Assembly (NCBI GenBank): GCA_023228995.1
Contig: JALOAD010000010.1
Location: 18,953 to 82,952 of the forward strand
DNA: 64,000 nt
Source of the DNA: JALOAD01 sp023228995 [NCBI: Candidatus Muiribacterium halophilum]
GTDB lineage: Bacteria; Muiribacteriota; Muiribacteriia; Muiribacteriales
Reading direction: 5' to 3'
Positions 24,172 to 34,010 of this stretch are shown here, piece by piece; the stretch's first letter is position 1; each line of letters starts with the position of its first letter. A program made the position numbers and the translations under genes. The notes below the pieces were generated by a model, which was not told the DNA's origin, did not search any database, and saw only the letters and a list, made by a program, of their open reading frames with translations.

Positions 24172-24822
24172 TTATTCTTTAATTTCAAATTCTTCTACGA
24201 TATTTTTACCACTTTCATATATATTTTCAAGAAATTCTTCAATTAGAGGATTAGCTTTGAATAAAATTTTTTTCTCAAATAAATCAAGTCTGCTATAATA
24301 ATCTTCTTCAGGTTCAGACCAAAATTCATAATATAATTTTAAACTCTCATAAAAATCTCTATTAAAAAAATGATAAAGATTACTTTGAGTAAAATCACTA
24401 TTTTCTTGTAATATTATTTTAGCATCTTCAAGTGAACTAGCATTCCTTGTTAATAAAAGGCATGTAGCAATCCCAATTTCGCCTTCAATAAGAGGAAGAC
24501 TATTTGAAAAATATTCTTTAGCCACAGATATATTTTTTTTTCTAAGATTAATTATACCAAATGCAAGATTTAACATTTTTTCATAAGTAGTATCAAGTTC
24601 TAAGGTTTTAAAAATATTTGTAATTTCTTCAGCCTTTTCATATTTATCATCTTTTAAAAAGGAAAAAATTAAGTCAAGATTAGTTTCAATATAGTTTTTA
24701 TCAATATAAACAGAAGAAACATCAGGTTTTTCATTTAATACATCACTTTTGTAAAAACAACCATGAAGCATTGAAAATAACATAATACAAATTATTAATA
24801 TATCTCTTTTAATATTCCTCAT
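24172..24822 (-). CDS. Predicted lipoprotein, TPR-like
   Basis: 216 residues from ATG 24822. MRNIKRDILIICIMLFSMLHGC gives a lipoprotein signal with a cysteine after LLHG-like sequence. The frame continues upstream to 24984, but that part overlaps the divergent gene and lacks signal sequence logic. The rest is helical with TPR-like pairs (YEKAEEITNIFKTLELDTTYEKMLNLAFGIINL). No known family. It is divergent from the TPR gene at 24880. Confidence 0.6.
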   Translation of the reverse strand: MRNIKRDILIICIMLFSMLHGCFYKSDVLNEKPDVSSVYIDKNYIETNLDLIFSFLKDDKYEKAEEITNIFKTLELDTTYEKMLNLAFGIINLRKKNISVAKEYFSNSLPLIEGEIGIATCLLLTRNASSLEDAKIILQENSDFTQSNLYHFFNRDFYESLKLYYEFWSEPEEDYYSRLDLFEKKILFKANPLIEEFLENIYESGKNIVEEFEIKE

Positions 24823-24864
24823 ACTATATTTTTCGGAATATGTATTTAATTTGTTTAAGTTTTG

Positions 24865-24873
24865 TGGTATTAT
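24865..24873 (+). promoter_or_regulatory. Extended -10 promoter giving a leaderless transcript
   Basis: TG-G-TATTAT, an extended -10, with only six bases (GAACCT) before the ATG at 24880. No Shine-Dalgarno is present. Transcription would begin at or next to the start codon. The -35 region (TTTAAT) is poor, as is common with extended -10 promoters. Confidence 0.45.
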
Positions 24874-24879
24874 GAACCT

Positions 24880-25392
24880 ATGTTTCAGTTTATAAAATAC
24901 CTTATACATAGAAAGACCATGGTCAGAGCTTTTGATATGCTCGATGAGCACAGGTTCAAAAAAGCTTATGATATTTTTATACATCTTATTGAAAATAAAA
25001 AAATGGATAATTTTTTTATTAATCTTAATATTGGTAGAGCTTTAACTGGTATGAAAAAATATGAAGAAGCAAGGAAATATTTTTTAAAATCTTATAATCA
25101 GTTTTCTCTTAATCCAGTTCCATTAAATGGAATAGCTCTTACTTATATAAAACAAAAAAAATATGCTCATGCTTATAAATATATAAAAAAAGCAATTAAT
25201 ATCGATAAAATTCATCCTATATCAAATTATTATATGGGAATTGTTCTTATCGGACTTGGTCATGCTGAAAGATCTCAGATTTATTTTGAAAAAGTGCTAT
25301 CTGAAAAAAAAGATTTTCTCTATGCAAGAATGGCTTTATTTATTGAAAAAAACCTTAATCTTGAGACAGGAACGGATTTAGGTGAGTTCTAA
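24880..25392 (+). CDS. TPR protein
   Basis: 170 residues of TPR helices: EHRFKKAYDIFIHLIENK, LNIGRALTGMKKYEEARKYFLKSY, LTYIKQKKYAHAYKYIKKAIN and YMGIVLIGLGHAERSQIYFEKVL. No signal peptide. ATG 24880 is preferred over TTG 24862, which lies in the promoter. The stop overlaps the giant TPR gene start by 11 bases, so the two are coupled and likely work together. Confidence 0.75.
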   Translation: MFQFIKYLIHRKTMVRAFDMLDEHRFKKAYDIFIHLIENKKMDNFFINLNIGRALTGMKKYEEARKYFLKSYNQFSLNPVPLNGIALTYIKQKKYAHAYKYIKKAINIDKIHPISNYYMGIVLIGLGHAERSQIYFEKVLSEKKDFLYARMALFIEKNLNLETGTDLGEF

Positions 25393-28300
25393 AGATAGTA
25401 GAGAAAATCTTATATTAGCCCAAAAGCTGATAGAAGTTGGTGATGAAAAAAAAGCTCTTTTTTTTATTGAGAAAGTAATATCAGAAAATAATAGTTTTTT
25501 AAATCGGTTTTTTTCAAACTCACTGCTTTGTAATGCTGTTTTTCTAAAGCTTAAAATTCTAAATGATTTTAATGATAAAGAAAAATTAAAAAGTCTTTTT
25601 TCTTTTTTTTCTGAGCTTACTATTGAAAATTCCGAAGCTTTACTTATATATAAAAAAATAGCTATTTCAGATGATTTTTTTAGCGAAAAACATGCTTATA
25701 ATTATCTTTTAAAATACCCTAATGATAGGGAAATGATAAGTTTTTTTGTAAATAAGATAATTAACCTTTCTTTATTTAAAAAAAAATATATAAATATTTT
25801 TAAAAGATATTGTCTACAGAGAAAAAAAGATTATAAAGTTCTTGAATTTACTATTGATAAAATATTTGAATTCAAAGAATTTGATTTGAAATTTATTACT
25901 ATAATGCTTAATTATTTTTATTATTTTGATAATAAAAATATTGAATTTGAAAAGAATATATTTAGATTTGTTGATGTTTTTATAAAAAAATACAGATTTT
26001 TTCACAGAAAAGTATTTTATCCAGTTTTTAAGTTTTATTATGAAAAACAAAATGATAAAGAAATTCTTCCTTATATTTTTAAAATTATCAAAAAAAATAT
26101 GATTCATGATGATTTTGCACAGAATATATGTGAGAGTATGCTTGATTCTAATAAAAAAGATACAGAGCTTATAAGTGTTTTATCTGGAATATATCGAGCT
26201 AAAAACAGAGTTGATAAGGAAGCTTTGAGTATATATTCAAGACTTTATGATATTGAACCTAAAAATTTTCAAAACACAAAGTATCTTGCAAAAGTTCTAA
26301 GAGATAATAATGATATTTCTTCTCAAAACATCGATATTTTTTTAAAAGCTCAGGTTTTATTTGAAGAAAAAGAAAAAGCTTCTGAAGAATATAAAAATCT
26401 TATAGAATTTCTTGGAAATTATCTTTCAAGAGAAAAAAATTATAATAAGAAGTATAGAACTTTAGTTGAAGATATTCTTAGAATATGTCAAAAAAACGAA
26501 GTTTTTTTATATTCAGTTAGTTTTTTTAAATATAATAAAGAGTATGATAAAGCTTTTTTCCTTCTTAAATTACTTGACCATGAAAAGCTTGATGAATTAA
26601 GAAAACTCGAGTTTTATGAATTATATGCTGAAATATTTTTTTCAGTTAGTTATACAAAGAATTTTTTAGATTATAATTGGAAAAAAGTTTTTAATTTTTT
26701 AAAAATACTCAAAAAATCGTCAAAACATAAAGCTTCATTTTTAATTTCACAATATTATATATTAAGGAAAAATAAAAACCGTCTTCCAATATGTTTTTTT
26801 ACTCCTGGAGAATGTGAAATATGGTCAGAAAAATGTCTTTTTATGAATAAATTATCTTTTTTAAAAAAAAGTCTTTTACCTAGAGAGTTAAATGTTATAA
26901 AAGAATATTGTAAATTATCAGACCATCCTTCTGCTGAATTGTTTAGGAAGATTTTTATTGAGGATAATCTTTATATACCAATTGATTATAATATTCCACT
27001 TAGTGTTTGTGCAAATATACAAAAACTTATATCAAAAGACAAATTTGAAGAAATATTTTCTTTGTTTCGCAATAATGAATTTCTAATTGATTATAAAGGA
27101 TTTGTATTTTGGGCAGGAATAACTTTTTTTAATTTAAAAAAATATAATGATTCTATTATTTTTTTTACAAAAGTTATTGATGAAAATCCTTCTAATTTCT
27201 ATGCTTATTATTATAGAGGAATGTCTTTTTATAAAAAAGGAAGTTTAAGAGTTTGTGTATTGGATTTTGAAAAAGTAATTGAACTTAAAATTTATAATGA
27301 AAGAATTATAGAAGAAATTTTGCAGATTTATATTAAACATAAATATATAAAAGAAGCTAATAAAGTTTGTGATATTCTATATTCAAATGAAATTTCCAAA
27401 GATAAATCCCAATATTATAGAGCTGAAATTTTATTTATCAAAAAAAAATATCAAGAAAGTAAAAAACTTATAGAAGAGCTTGCAGAAACAGATTTTTCTC
27501 AGGAAAAAATTAGACTTCTTGAAATAAAAATATTATATGAATTAAAAGAATTTGAAAGTGCTCTTCATAAAAGCAATAGATTTGTTGAAAAGTTTTCTGA
27601 TAATAAAGAAATTTATTTTCAACGGGCACTTATTAATATTGAATTAAAAAATTATAGATTAGTAAAAAAAGATCTTGAAAAATTTGACGATGATATTCCT
27701 GAAAAATATTATTATATAATGGCTAATGCAAGTTTTAACTCAGGTGATATTGATGAATCTTTTCATTATATAAAAAAATATCGAGAAAAAGCTTTTTTTG
27801 AAATTAAATCAAATCTCCTTTTATCTAAAATTTATTTAAAGAAAAACTTAGGCAGTGAAGCTTTAAAGATTTTAAAATTTACATGGTTTTTTTCAAAAAA
27901 CAGAAATGTTCTTAAAGAACTTGCTGTTACAAACAAAATTTTAGGTAATGATAAAATATCTTTTGAATATTCCAAAAAATATATAGATGAAAAAGGTTTT
28001 GATAGTGAATTGCTTGAAATTGTTTTAAAAAATCTTCTTAATATAAATAGTTTACATTCAATTTATGATCTTGTTGAAAAATATAAAGATGAGGAAGAAA
28101 TATACATAAATGATAATTTAAAAGATATTTTTAAAAAATGTTGTTTTATAACAGGAAGATTTGATGTTTTAATAGATAAATACAATGAAAAAGAAGAAAT
28201 TTACTTGAAAAATAAAAATGCTGGTAAATTTTATTTCATTAACAGGAGTTCTCATGATAAATATAATATTTTTATAACAAAAGGAAATATTAAAATTTTT

Positions 28301-30241
28301 GAAATAAAAGATTTCTTCTTTTCAGCCGAATTTTTTGATGATGATATTGATTATATTTTTTATTGCAATGCTCCAAAAGATATTATAGGAAGATTAAGAT
28401 ATTTTTCAGAAAAAGTATATTCAATTGATTTATTATTTCTTATATTTGACCCTGAATTTAATTCAGATAAAAGATTTTATGAAATTTCAGAAGTTTTTTT
28501 TAAAACAGTTGAAAATGTAAGAAAAATGACTCCATTTCAAAAAAACTTAGTTTTTCTTACTGGAATATTTGATGATATTCTATTAAATTTTCTTGAAATT
28601 TATCCTGTTAGAAAGGATTATGAAATAAAAAATGAAGAATTAAATATAGAAATAGATAAAAAATTGTATTTAGAAATAAATCCTGAAAGTTATAATAAAA
28701 GAAAAATATTATGTCGAATGAAACTTAAATTCTGGGAAGATAATCTTAAAATAATTTCCAATTCAACTAGAAAGGAATTTTATACTGTTTGTTTATGGGA
28801 AAATTTGAATTATACATATAATTCTGAAATAAAAAGATATAAGAAAAAATGTAATTTGAATTTTAACACTATACAATTTTTTTATGAAAATATAGATTGT
28901 AATTATTGTGATAAATGTCATTATAATTGTCAGCTTAATAAAATGACTGATTTTGTTAAAAATTCTTTTTATATTATAGATGCTTTAAAATTAAAAAATA
29001 TCGATTTTAAGATTAATTCATTTAATGAAGATTTTAAAATGTTTTATACTTTTTTTAAAGATTTTTTTGATTTATCTGAATATATAGAATTAACAGATAT
29101 ATATGTTGATATTCTTTCCAAAAATGAAGTTTTTTATAAATATGATAGAATTCTTTTTGTTTCATACAGGGAATGTATTGATAAAATTGAGGATTTTAGT
29201 AAAAACATAAAAAAATTAACAGATTATTTTAATATACACCGCGAAATAAAATTTTCTTTTAACAAAGATATTAGAAAATTATTAGATTTTTTAAAAATTA
29301 TTATAAAAAACACTCGTGACAGTATAAAAGATATAATAAATAGAATTGAAGATAATAATATTAGAGTTGTTTTAATTGAATTTATAATAAGACATATTGA
29401 TAGATTCGAGGTTTTCATTGATAGATTACAAACAACACCGTTCACAATTACCGAAAATATAGAAGATAATATTAAAATATATGCAAAGAAAAAACCAGAT
29501 TATATCAATTTGCTTGAATTAAAAGAATTAGATAAAGATAAAATAACTTTATTTAATAAAATTAATTCGCTTGAAAGGATTATGTATTATGCAGAACCTT
29601 TGAATTATCCGCAAAATTCTTATAAACATGATTATTTTATAAATAAAAGTGAAATTTTAAAATTTTTATATATTATAAAAAACAGTAAATATTATTTTAC
29701 AAATATAGATATTAGATTAATTCTTAATGTTAATTTATATTTAAAAGAATTAAATAAAAAAAGTTCAATAATTGTTTGGAAATACTTTAAAAACTTTGAA
29801 AACATGTTTTATTCCGCAGGAATGTTTAATAAGGAAGAAGATTTTGCAAGTTTTTTTACAGATGATATTAATAAAATTGCAATAAATAAAAAGTATAATA
29901 ATATATTTTTTATGGATAATAAGAATTTCATTAAAATCCCTAGAGGTTTGAAATTTGAAAAGTTATTTATATATTCAAAAAAAGAAAAAAATAAAAATGA
30001 TGAATTTGCATATCTTAAACTTGAAAAAAATGATTTTAATATAATTAAATCTGATAAGGAAAATTCCGAAAAGAAAGAAAACAGTGTAGAATTAAATAAA
30101 ATCGATGATGCTATTATTACAAAATTTTATAATGACTACCTAAATGGTAAGATTAATGATATAATTATCAAGAATAATTTAAATTTATGGGAAATAATAA
30201 AATTTACAGATATGAATTTTAATGTCTATATAAAAGAGTGA
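25382..30241 (+). CDS. Giant TPR-repeat protein 1
   Basis: 1619 residues from GTG 25382, cytoplasmic (no signal or membrane segment). Roughly residues 1-950 are alpha-helical with clear TPRs (YNDSIIFFTKVIDENPSNFYAYYYRGMSFYKKG near 590). After about 960 a non-TPR region begins (KFYFINRSSHDKYNIFITKGNIKIFEIKDF). It includes MTPFQKNLVFLTG and a cysteine group Cys1173/1176/1179/1183 (DCNYCDKCHYNC). Both resemble, weakly, parts of DinG/XPD helicases. The layout parallels the 1335-residue protein at 36118, so I take them as distant paralogues. No Walker motif is visible. It lies immediately upstream of the sigma factor. Function unknown. Confidence 0.7.
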   Translation: MSSKDSRENLILAQKLIEVGDEKKALFFIEKVISENNSFLNRFFSNSLLCNAVFLKLKILNDFNDKEKLKSLFSFFSELTIENSEALLIYKKIAISDDFFSEKHAYNYLLKYPNDREMISFFVNKIINLSLFKKKYINIFKRYCLQRKKDYKVLEFTIDKIFEFKEFDLKFITIMLNYFYYFDNKNIEFEKNIFRFVDVFIKKYRFFHRKVFYPVFKFYYEKQNDKEILPYIFKIIKKNMIHDDFAQNICESMLDSNKKDTELISVLSGIYRAKNRVDKEALSIYSRLYDIEPKNFQNTKYLAKVLRDNNDISSQNIDIFLKAQVLFEEKEKASEEYKNLIEFLGNYLSREKNYNKKYRTLVEDILRICQKNEVFLYSVSFFKYNKEYDKAFFLLKLLDHEKLDELRKLEFYELYAEIFFSVSYTKNFLDYNWKKVFNFLKILKKSSKHKASFLISQYYILRKNKNRLPICFFTPGECEIWSEKCLFMNKLSFLKKSLLPRELNVIKEYCKLSDHPSAELFRKIFIEDNLYIPIDYNIPLSVCANIQKLISKDKFEEIFSLFRNNEFLIDYKGFVFWAGITFFNLKKYNDSIIFFTKVIDENPSNFYAYYYRGMSFYKKGSLRVCVLDFEKVIELKIYNERIIEEILQIYIKHKYIKEANKVCDILYSNEISKDKSQYYRAEILFIKKKYQESKKLIEELAETDFSQEKIRLLEIKILYELKEFESALHKSNRFVEKFSDNKEIYFQRALINIELKNYRLVKKDLEKFDDDIPEKYYYIMANASFNSGDIDESFHYIKKYREKAFFEIKSNLLLSKIYLKKNLGSEALKILKFTWFFSKNRNVLKELAVTNKILGNDKISFEYSKKYIDEKGFDSELLEIVLKNLLNINSLHSIYDLVEKYKDEEEIYINDNLKDIFKKCCFITGRFDVLIDKYNEKEEIYLKNKNAGKFYFINRSSHDKYNIFITKGNIKIFEIKDFFFSAEFFDDDIDYIFYCNAPKDIIGRLRYFSEKVYSIDLLFLIFDPEFNSDKRFYEISEVFFKTVENVRKMTPFQKNLVFLTGIFDDILLNFLEIYPVRKDYEIKNEELNIEIDKKLYLEINPESYNKRKILCRMKLKFWEDNLKIISNSTRKEFYTVCLWENLNYTYNSEIKRYKKKCNLNFNTIQFFYENIDCNYCDKCHYNCQLNKMTDFVKNSFYIIDALKLKNIDFKINSFNEDFKMFYTFFKDFFDLSEYIELTDIYVDILSKNEVFYKYDRILFVSYRECIDKIEDFSKNIKKLTDYFNIHREIKFSFNKDIRKLLDFLKIIIKNTRDSIKDIINRIEDNNIRVVLIEFIIRHIDRFEVFIDRLQTTPFTITENIEDNIKIYAKKKPDYINLLELKELDKDKITLFNKINSLERIMYYAEPLNYPQNSYKHDYFINKSEILKFLYIIKNSKYYFTNIDIRLILNVNLYLKELNKKSSIIVWKYFKNFENMFYSAGMFNKEEDFASFFTDDINKIAINKKYNNIFFMDNKNFIKIPRGLKFEKLFIYSKKEKNKNDEFAYLKLEKNDFNIIKSDKENSEKKENSVELNKIDDAIITKFYNDYLNGKINDIIIKNNLNLWEIIKFTDMNFNVYIKE

Positions 30242-30247
30242 GAAAAA

Positions 30248-31003
30248 ATGGAAGAAAATACGTTTTTAAATCTTATTAAGAGAAAGTCAAAAGATGATAA
30301 GCAGAAGATAATTGAAGAATATGCTTATTTAGTAAAGAGAGTAGCTGGAAGAATAGCTATTAATTTACCGTCAAGCGTAGAATTTGACGATCTTGTAAGC
30401 TATGGTTTATATGGACTTATGGATGCTGTGGACAAATTCAATCCTGATTTAGGAGTTAAGTTTGAATATTATGCAAGAACCAGAATAAACGGTTCTATAT
30501 ATGATAATTTAAGAAAAATTGATTGGGCTCCAAGAAGTATAAGGTCTCAGTCAAAAGAGATTGTTAAAGTAATATCTGATCTTGAGCAGGAATTGGGAAG
30601 AAGTGTTAATGATATTGAAATTGCTGAAAAAATGGGAATTTCAATGGAAGAACTTGAAAAAATGTTTGTTCAGGGTAAAAAAGCACTTATGCTTTCTTTA
30701 GAAGATTTTTTTATGAATGATTCTGATGATATGGATAAAGCTTCATTTTTAAAAGATAATGATGCTCAATCTCCAGAAGATAAAGCAGAAACAGATGCAA
30801 TTAAAAAAATTCTTACAGATTCTATAAATAATTTGCAGTATAATGAAAAACTAGTAGTTACATTATATTATTATAATGAATTTACCCTTAAAGAAATCGC
30901 TTCAACACTTGATTTAACAGAGTCAAGAGTATGTCAAATACATTCAAGAGCTATTCAAAAGTTAAAAGGGAGTCTGACTAGATTTAAAAAGAATATTTTA
31001 TGA
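30248..31003 (+). CDS. FliA/WhiG-family RNA polymerase sigma factor
   Basis: 251 residues. Region 2 (EYAYLVKRVAGRIAINLPSSVEFDDLVSYGLYGLMDAVDKFNPDLGVKFEYYARTRINGSIYDNLRKIDW) and region 4 (LQYNEKLVVTLYYYNEFTLKEIASTLDLTESRVCQIHSRAIQKLK) match sigma-28 / FliA / WhiG proteins. The WAPRSIR motif of the family is present. There are no flagellar genes in the window. Neighbours are TPR and HEAT proteins, so the regulon is open. The stop overlaps the next start by 4 bases. Confidence 0.93.
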   Translation: MEENTFLNLIKRKSKDDKQKIIEEYAYLVKRVAGRIAINLPSSVEFDDLVSYGLYGLMDAVDKFNPDLGVKFEYYARTRINGSIYDNLRKIDWAPRSIRSQSKEIVKVISDLEQELGRSVNDIEIAEKMGISMEELEKMFVQGKKALMLSLEDFFMNDSDDMDKASFLKDNDAQSPEDKAETDAIKKILTDSINNLQYNEKLVVTLYYYNEFTLKEIASTLDLTESRVCQIHSRAIQKLKGSLTRFKKNIL

Positions 31004-32862
31004 CAAATAAAAGATTGATAATACAGGCTTTAAAAGAATATCACTTAACCGAAGTAGTAGCTTTTTATAAAGATTGGTATGCAAAATCTGATGTAGATGA
31101 TAAAATATATTTTCTTGAAACAATATACAATACCCCATTAAGCGATACAATTGACACAGTTTTTTTTCAAAATATCATTAATACTGAGCTTGATAATATT
31201 GTAAGAGTATTAGCTATTAAAAATTTATATTCAAAAGACAAAGCTTTGTTTAAAAAAATATTTCTATATAATTTTAATGTTTTAGAATGGGATGAAAGAG
31301 CTATAAAAATTATATTACCAGTTTTAGATGATAAAGAATATGTATTAAATCTTAGAAGTTTTTTAGCTACAAAAGATATAATACTGAAGGCTAATATTAT
31401 CGAAAGTATGGTTAGATTTCCAGTTGATGAAGTAATTCAGATTATTAGAGAAGTAATGAAATCAGGTAATGACCTCTTGCAACTTTCTGCAATAAAAGGT
31501 TTTGATAATGAAAAATTTTTTGAGTTTTTATATTCAAAAGTTTTTAGTGGAAATTCTACAATTGAGATTGCGTGTATATCAAAATTTGGTAAATTACTCA
31601 GTTCAGACAATGTAAATATAAAAATTAAAAAAACCATTTTAAGTATAATTAATGAAAAACTTGATAGTGAAGAGGAAATTGTCCGAATCGCTTCAATCAA
31701 ATGTGTTTCATTTTTTGAAAAGAAGATTTTTAGAAAATTGACAGAATTATGGGAAAAACTTCATCCAATTTATTTTCCAGTTTTAAAAGATGCATTAATG
31801 AATAATATAATAATGGATAAAGATAATAATGCAGAAAAACTTCTTTTTGAAGAACTTAATATTTTTAAGATAAAAAACTTTATGAACTTTTTATATAAGA
31901 TAAATCATAAGGAACTTATGCTTTTTTTATTTCAGAATTTCAGAAAAAAAGATGATTTTGAGGTATTTTCTTCAAGGATTGTAGATTTTTTACTTCAAAA
32001 CAAAATATTTATAGATCAAAGATTTATATTAAGTTTTTTTAGAGATCTTGATGAAGCTCAAATAATGTATTTTAGATCAAATCTTGAAAAAGTTTTTATG
32101 AGAGAATTTGTTCCTTTTAGATTTAGAGAGATTGATATAAAAATTATATCTGAATATCTTGATATAGCTGGAATTCTTTCTCTTGATTATTCAAGACATT
32201 TTAATTATATAAATTATGATTATATAAAAATAGCAATTTTGAAATTTATCGAAAAGACTGATGAAAATTTTTCATTTCTTGTAGAATGTGCAAAATATAA
32301 ATCTGATGCAGTAAAAGAAGCTGCAATTTTTTCTCTAGGAGAATTTATTAATGCTACAAATTTTTTAATTGGTTTATATAAAAATGCAAGCGAAGCTCAA
32401 AAAATAAATATAATAAAAGCAGTATCTTTAAAAAAATCAGAAAATAGAAAAACTTTTCTTCTTAAAGAGTTTTTTTTAGATAATATATCAGATGATTTAA
32501 AAAATGAGCTGATGGAAGCTTTGAATTCATATTATGATGATAATATTATTGTTGAATTGAGTGAAAAGATTTTTCTAGAAGAAAGTTCTCTTAAATTAAG
32601 ATTGAAAGCTCTTAGAATTCTTATTAATAGTAAAAATGAAGTTATAAAATATATTCAATCGCTTATAGATCCGGGTATTATAACAAATAAAAAGGATTTT
32701 CTTAATCTATGTGATTCGATTAAATTCATTGATAAAGAAAAAGCTGTTGATATTTATATAATAATGTTAGATAAATTTCCTCAATTTGGAAATGAGATTA
32801 TTAAATTTTTATATTTTTATAGAAATTCTGAAACAGCTAGTAAATTAATCAATTTAATGTAA
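31000..32862 (+). CDS. HEAT-like helical repeat protein
   Basis: 620 residues, cytoplasmic. Degenerate HEAT-like helical pairs run along the length (VKEAAIFSLGEFINATNFLIGLYK, IVRIASIKCVSFFEKKIF, LRLKALRILINSKNEV). No enzymatic motif is visible. Translationally coupled to the FliA/WhiG-type sigma factor, which suggests a role in controlling or sequestering it, but this is only a neighbourhood argument. The unit ends here, before a repeat-bearing gap. Confidence 0.7.
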   Translation: MTNKRLIIQALKEYHLTEVVAFYKDWYAKSDVDDKIYFLETIYNTPLSDTIDTVFFQNIINTELDNIVRVLAIKNLYSKDKALFKKIFLYNFNVLEWDERAIKIILPVLDDKEYVLNLRSFLATKDIILKANIIESMVRFPVDEVIQIIREVMKSGNDLLQLSAIKGFDNEKFFEFLYSKVFSGNSTIEIACISKFGKLLSSDNVNIKIKKTILSIINEKLDSEEEIVRIASIKCVSFFEKKIFRKLTELWEKLHPIYFPVLKDALMNNIIMDKDNNAEKLLFEELNIFKIKNFMNFLYKINHKELMLFLFQNFRKKDDFEVFSSRIVDFLLQNKIFIDQRFILSFFRDLDEAQIMYFRSNLEKVFMREFVPFRFREIDIKIISEYLDIAGILSLDYSRHFNYINYDYIKIAILKFIEKTDENFSFLVECAKYKSDAVKEAAIFSLGEFINATNFLIGLYKNASEAQKINIIKAVSLKKSENRKTFLLKEFFLDNISDDLKNELMEALNSYYDDNIIVELSEKIFLEESSLKLRLKALRILINSKNEVIKYIQSLIDPGIITNKKDFLNLCDSIKFIDKEKAVDIYIIMLDKFPQFGNEIIKFLYFYRNSETASKLINLM

Positions 32863-32967
32863 TTTTGTAAATAAAAAAAGGTTAAAGGGTTAGTGTGACC
32901 TCGGCACAGTTAGCGACTAATTCGTAGTCTAGTTAAGAGTTAAAAAATCAAAAACAAATCTTGGCTC

Positions 32968-33102
32968 AGAATAGTACCGGGATGACAGATTTTTAATGTT
33001 GAATGTCGAATTAAAAGAAAAAACTGTGAAGCTGTGACAGATAAAGCGTGACATGTCACTTTGTGACATTAGTAACAAAAACAACGTTATGCCGGAATGA
33101 AA
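32968..33102 (+). repeat. Degenerate copies of an interspersed CCGGGATGACA repeat
   Basis: In the gap 32863-33113 (no supported gene), AGAATAGTACCGGGATGACA at 32968-32987 matches 17 of 20 bases of the reverse complement of the tandem unit at 63955-64000. A second, weaker copy, ATGCCGGAATGAAA, lies at 33089-33102. A 12-bp palindrome GTGACATGTCAC at 33048-33059 lies between them. The gap is less AT-rich than its surroundings. Confidence 0.5.
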
Positions 33103-33113
33103 ATGTTCAATTG

Positions 33114-33830
33114 CTATTGATTTATTGTTGCAAAATCATAAAAATCATTTTTATTTTTAAAAAAATCATTTTCCCAATTTATATTATTCGGAGAATACTC
33201 TTTATCTATATTTAATATTGAATCAATATCAAAATTTTCATTAAATTTCATATTATAACTAATTAAAGCTAAAATTCGGTCATAATCACTTGTTATATCA
33301 CCTATTAAATTGTTTTCAAAATTATTTAAAATAGTTTCAATTTTATCTTTTTCATAAATTTCTGGAATATAAATATTATTAGAATCTTTATTTATATCTT
33401 TAATAAGTACATTACCATCTTTAAAAACAATTTTTAATGTAAAAGAAATATTTGAATAAATATTAGCAATTAAATTTTTAGGTATTTTGGCATCGCAAAT
33501 ATAAATTTTTTCAATATTTTCCAAAGAAGTAAAAATAGTATTTATTTTTTTAGGATTTAAAATTGAATTATTAGAAAAAATTTTTATACTATCGCTTAAA
33601 GCAATAAACTTTTCAACAATAAAATCAGTATTTATTTTGGAATTTTTGTCTACTTTACTAAAGAAAGAAATAGAATCCTTACCAATTGCGTAAATATCTG
33701 ACTGTTTTTCGATAAAAGAAATTTCCCAAATAGAAAAACTACTATCTTTATCATTTATACTTGTACTTTTACATGATATAATTAGAAAAGAACTTAGCAA
33801 AATAATACTTATAATATAAAAATATTTCAT
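33114..33830 (-). CDS. Predicted lipoprotein, family unknown
   Basis: 238 residues. IISIILLSSFLIISC is a lipoprotein signal with the lipidated cysteine at about 20. The mature part is rich in Asn, Ile and Lys, beta-rich at the start (FSIWEISFIEKQSDIYAIG) and ends in a helical region. I recognise no domain. It is a single minus-strand gene between plus-strand units, and no strong SD is visible before the ATG. Confidence 0.65.
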   Translation of the reverse strand: MKYFYIISIILLSSFLIISCKSTSINDKDSSFSIWEISFIEKQSDIYAIGKDSISFFSKVDKNSKINTDFIVEKFIALSDSIKIFSNNSILNPKKINTIFTSLENIEKIYICDAKIPKNLIANIYSNISFTLKIVFKDGNVLIKDINKDSNNIYIPEIYEKDKIETILNNFENNLIGDITSDYDRILALISYNMKFNENFDIDSILNIDKEYSPNNINWENDFFKNKNDFYDFATINQ

Positions 33831-33844
33831 ATTATGTTAATCGG

Positions 33845-33893
33845 TTGACATAGAAAAAAATTTTATATAATCTATTAATCTAAGTGATATAAT
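33845..33893 (+). promoter_or_regulatory. Promoter region for the Cys-rich/HIT/SH3 operon
   Basis: A perfect TTGACA at 33845-33850 is followed by TATAAT at 33866-33871 (15-base spacer, short) or TAATCT at 33868-33873 (17 bases). A second TATAAT at 33888-33893 has an extended TGA in front. Any of these would give a leader of about 110-140 bases to the gene at 34011. The 180-base gap holds nothing else I can support. Confidence 0.45.
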
Positions 33894-34010
33894 TATTATT
33901 ATATTTATTTTTTGCTAAATTAAAAATTTGACTAAACTGTAATCTAAAAATGCCCCGATTAGTTTGTAATATTTATAAAAAATAATTTAGTGTGTTATAT
34001 GGAGCTAAAA

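Noticed and set aside
24823-24984. Longer start for the minus-strand lipoprotein gene
   Set aside because: The extra 54 residues overlap the divergent gene and would bury the lipoprotein signal inside the protein.
32863-33113. tRNA or other structured RNA gene in the less AT-rich gap
   Set aside because: I could not fold a cloverleaf or find a T-loop; the base composition is explained by degenerate repeat copies and a palindrome.
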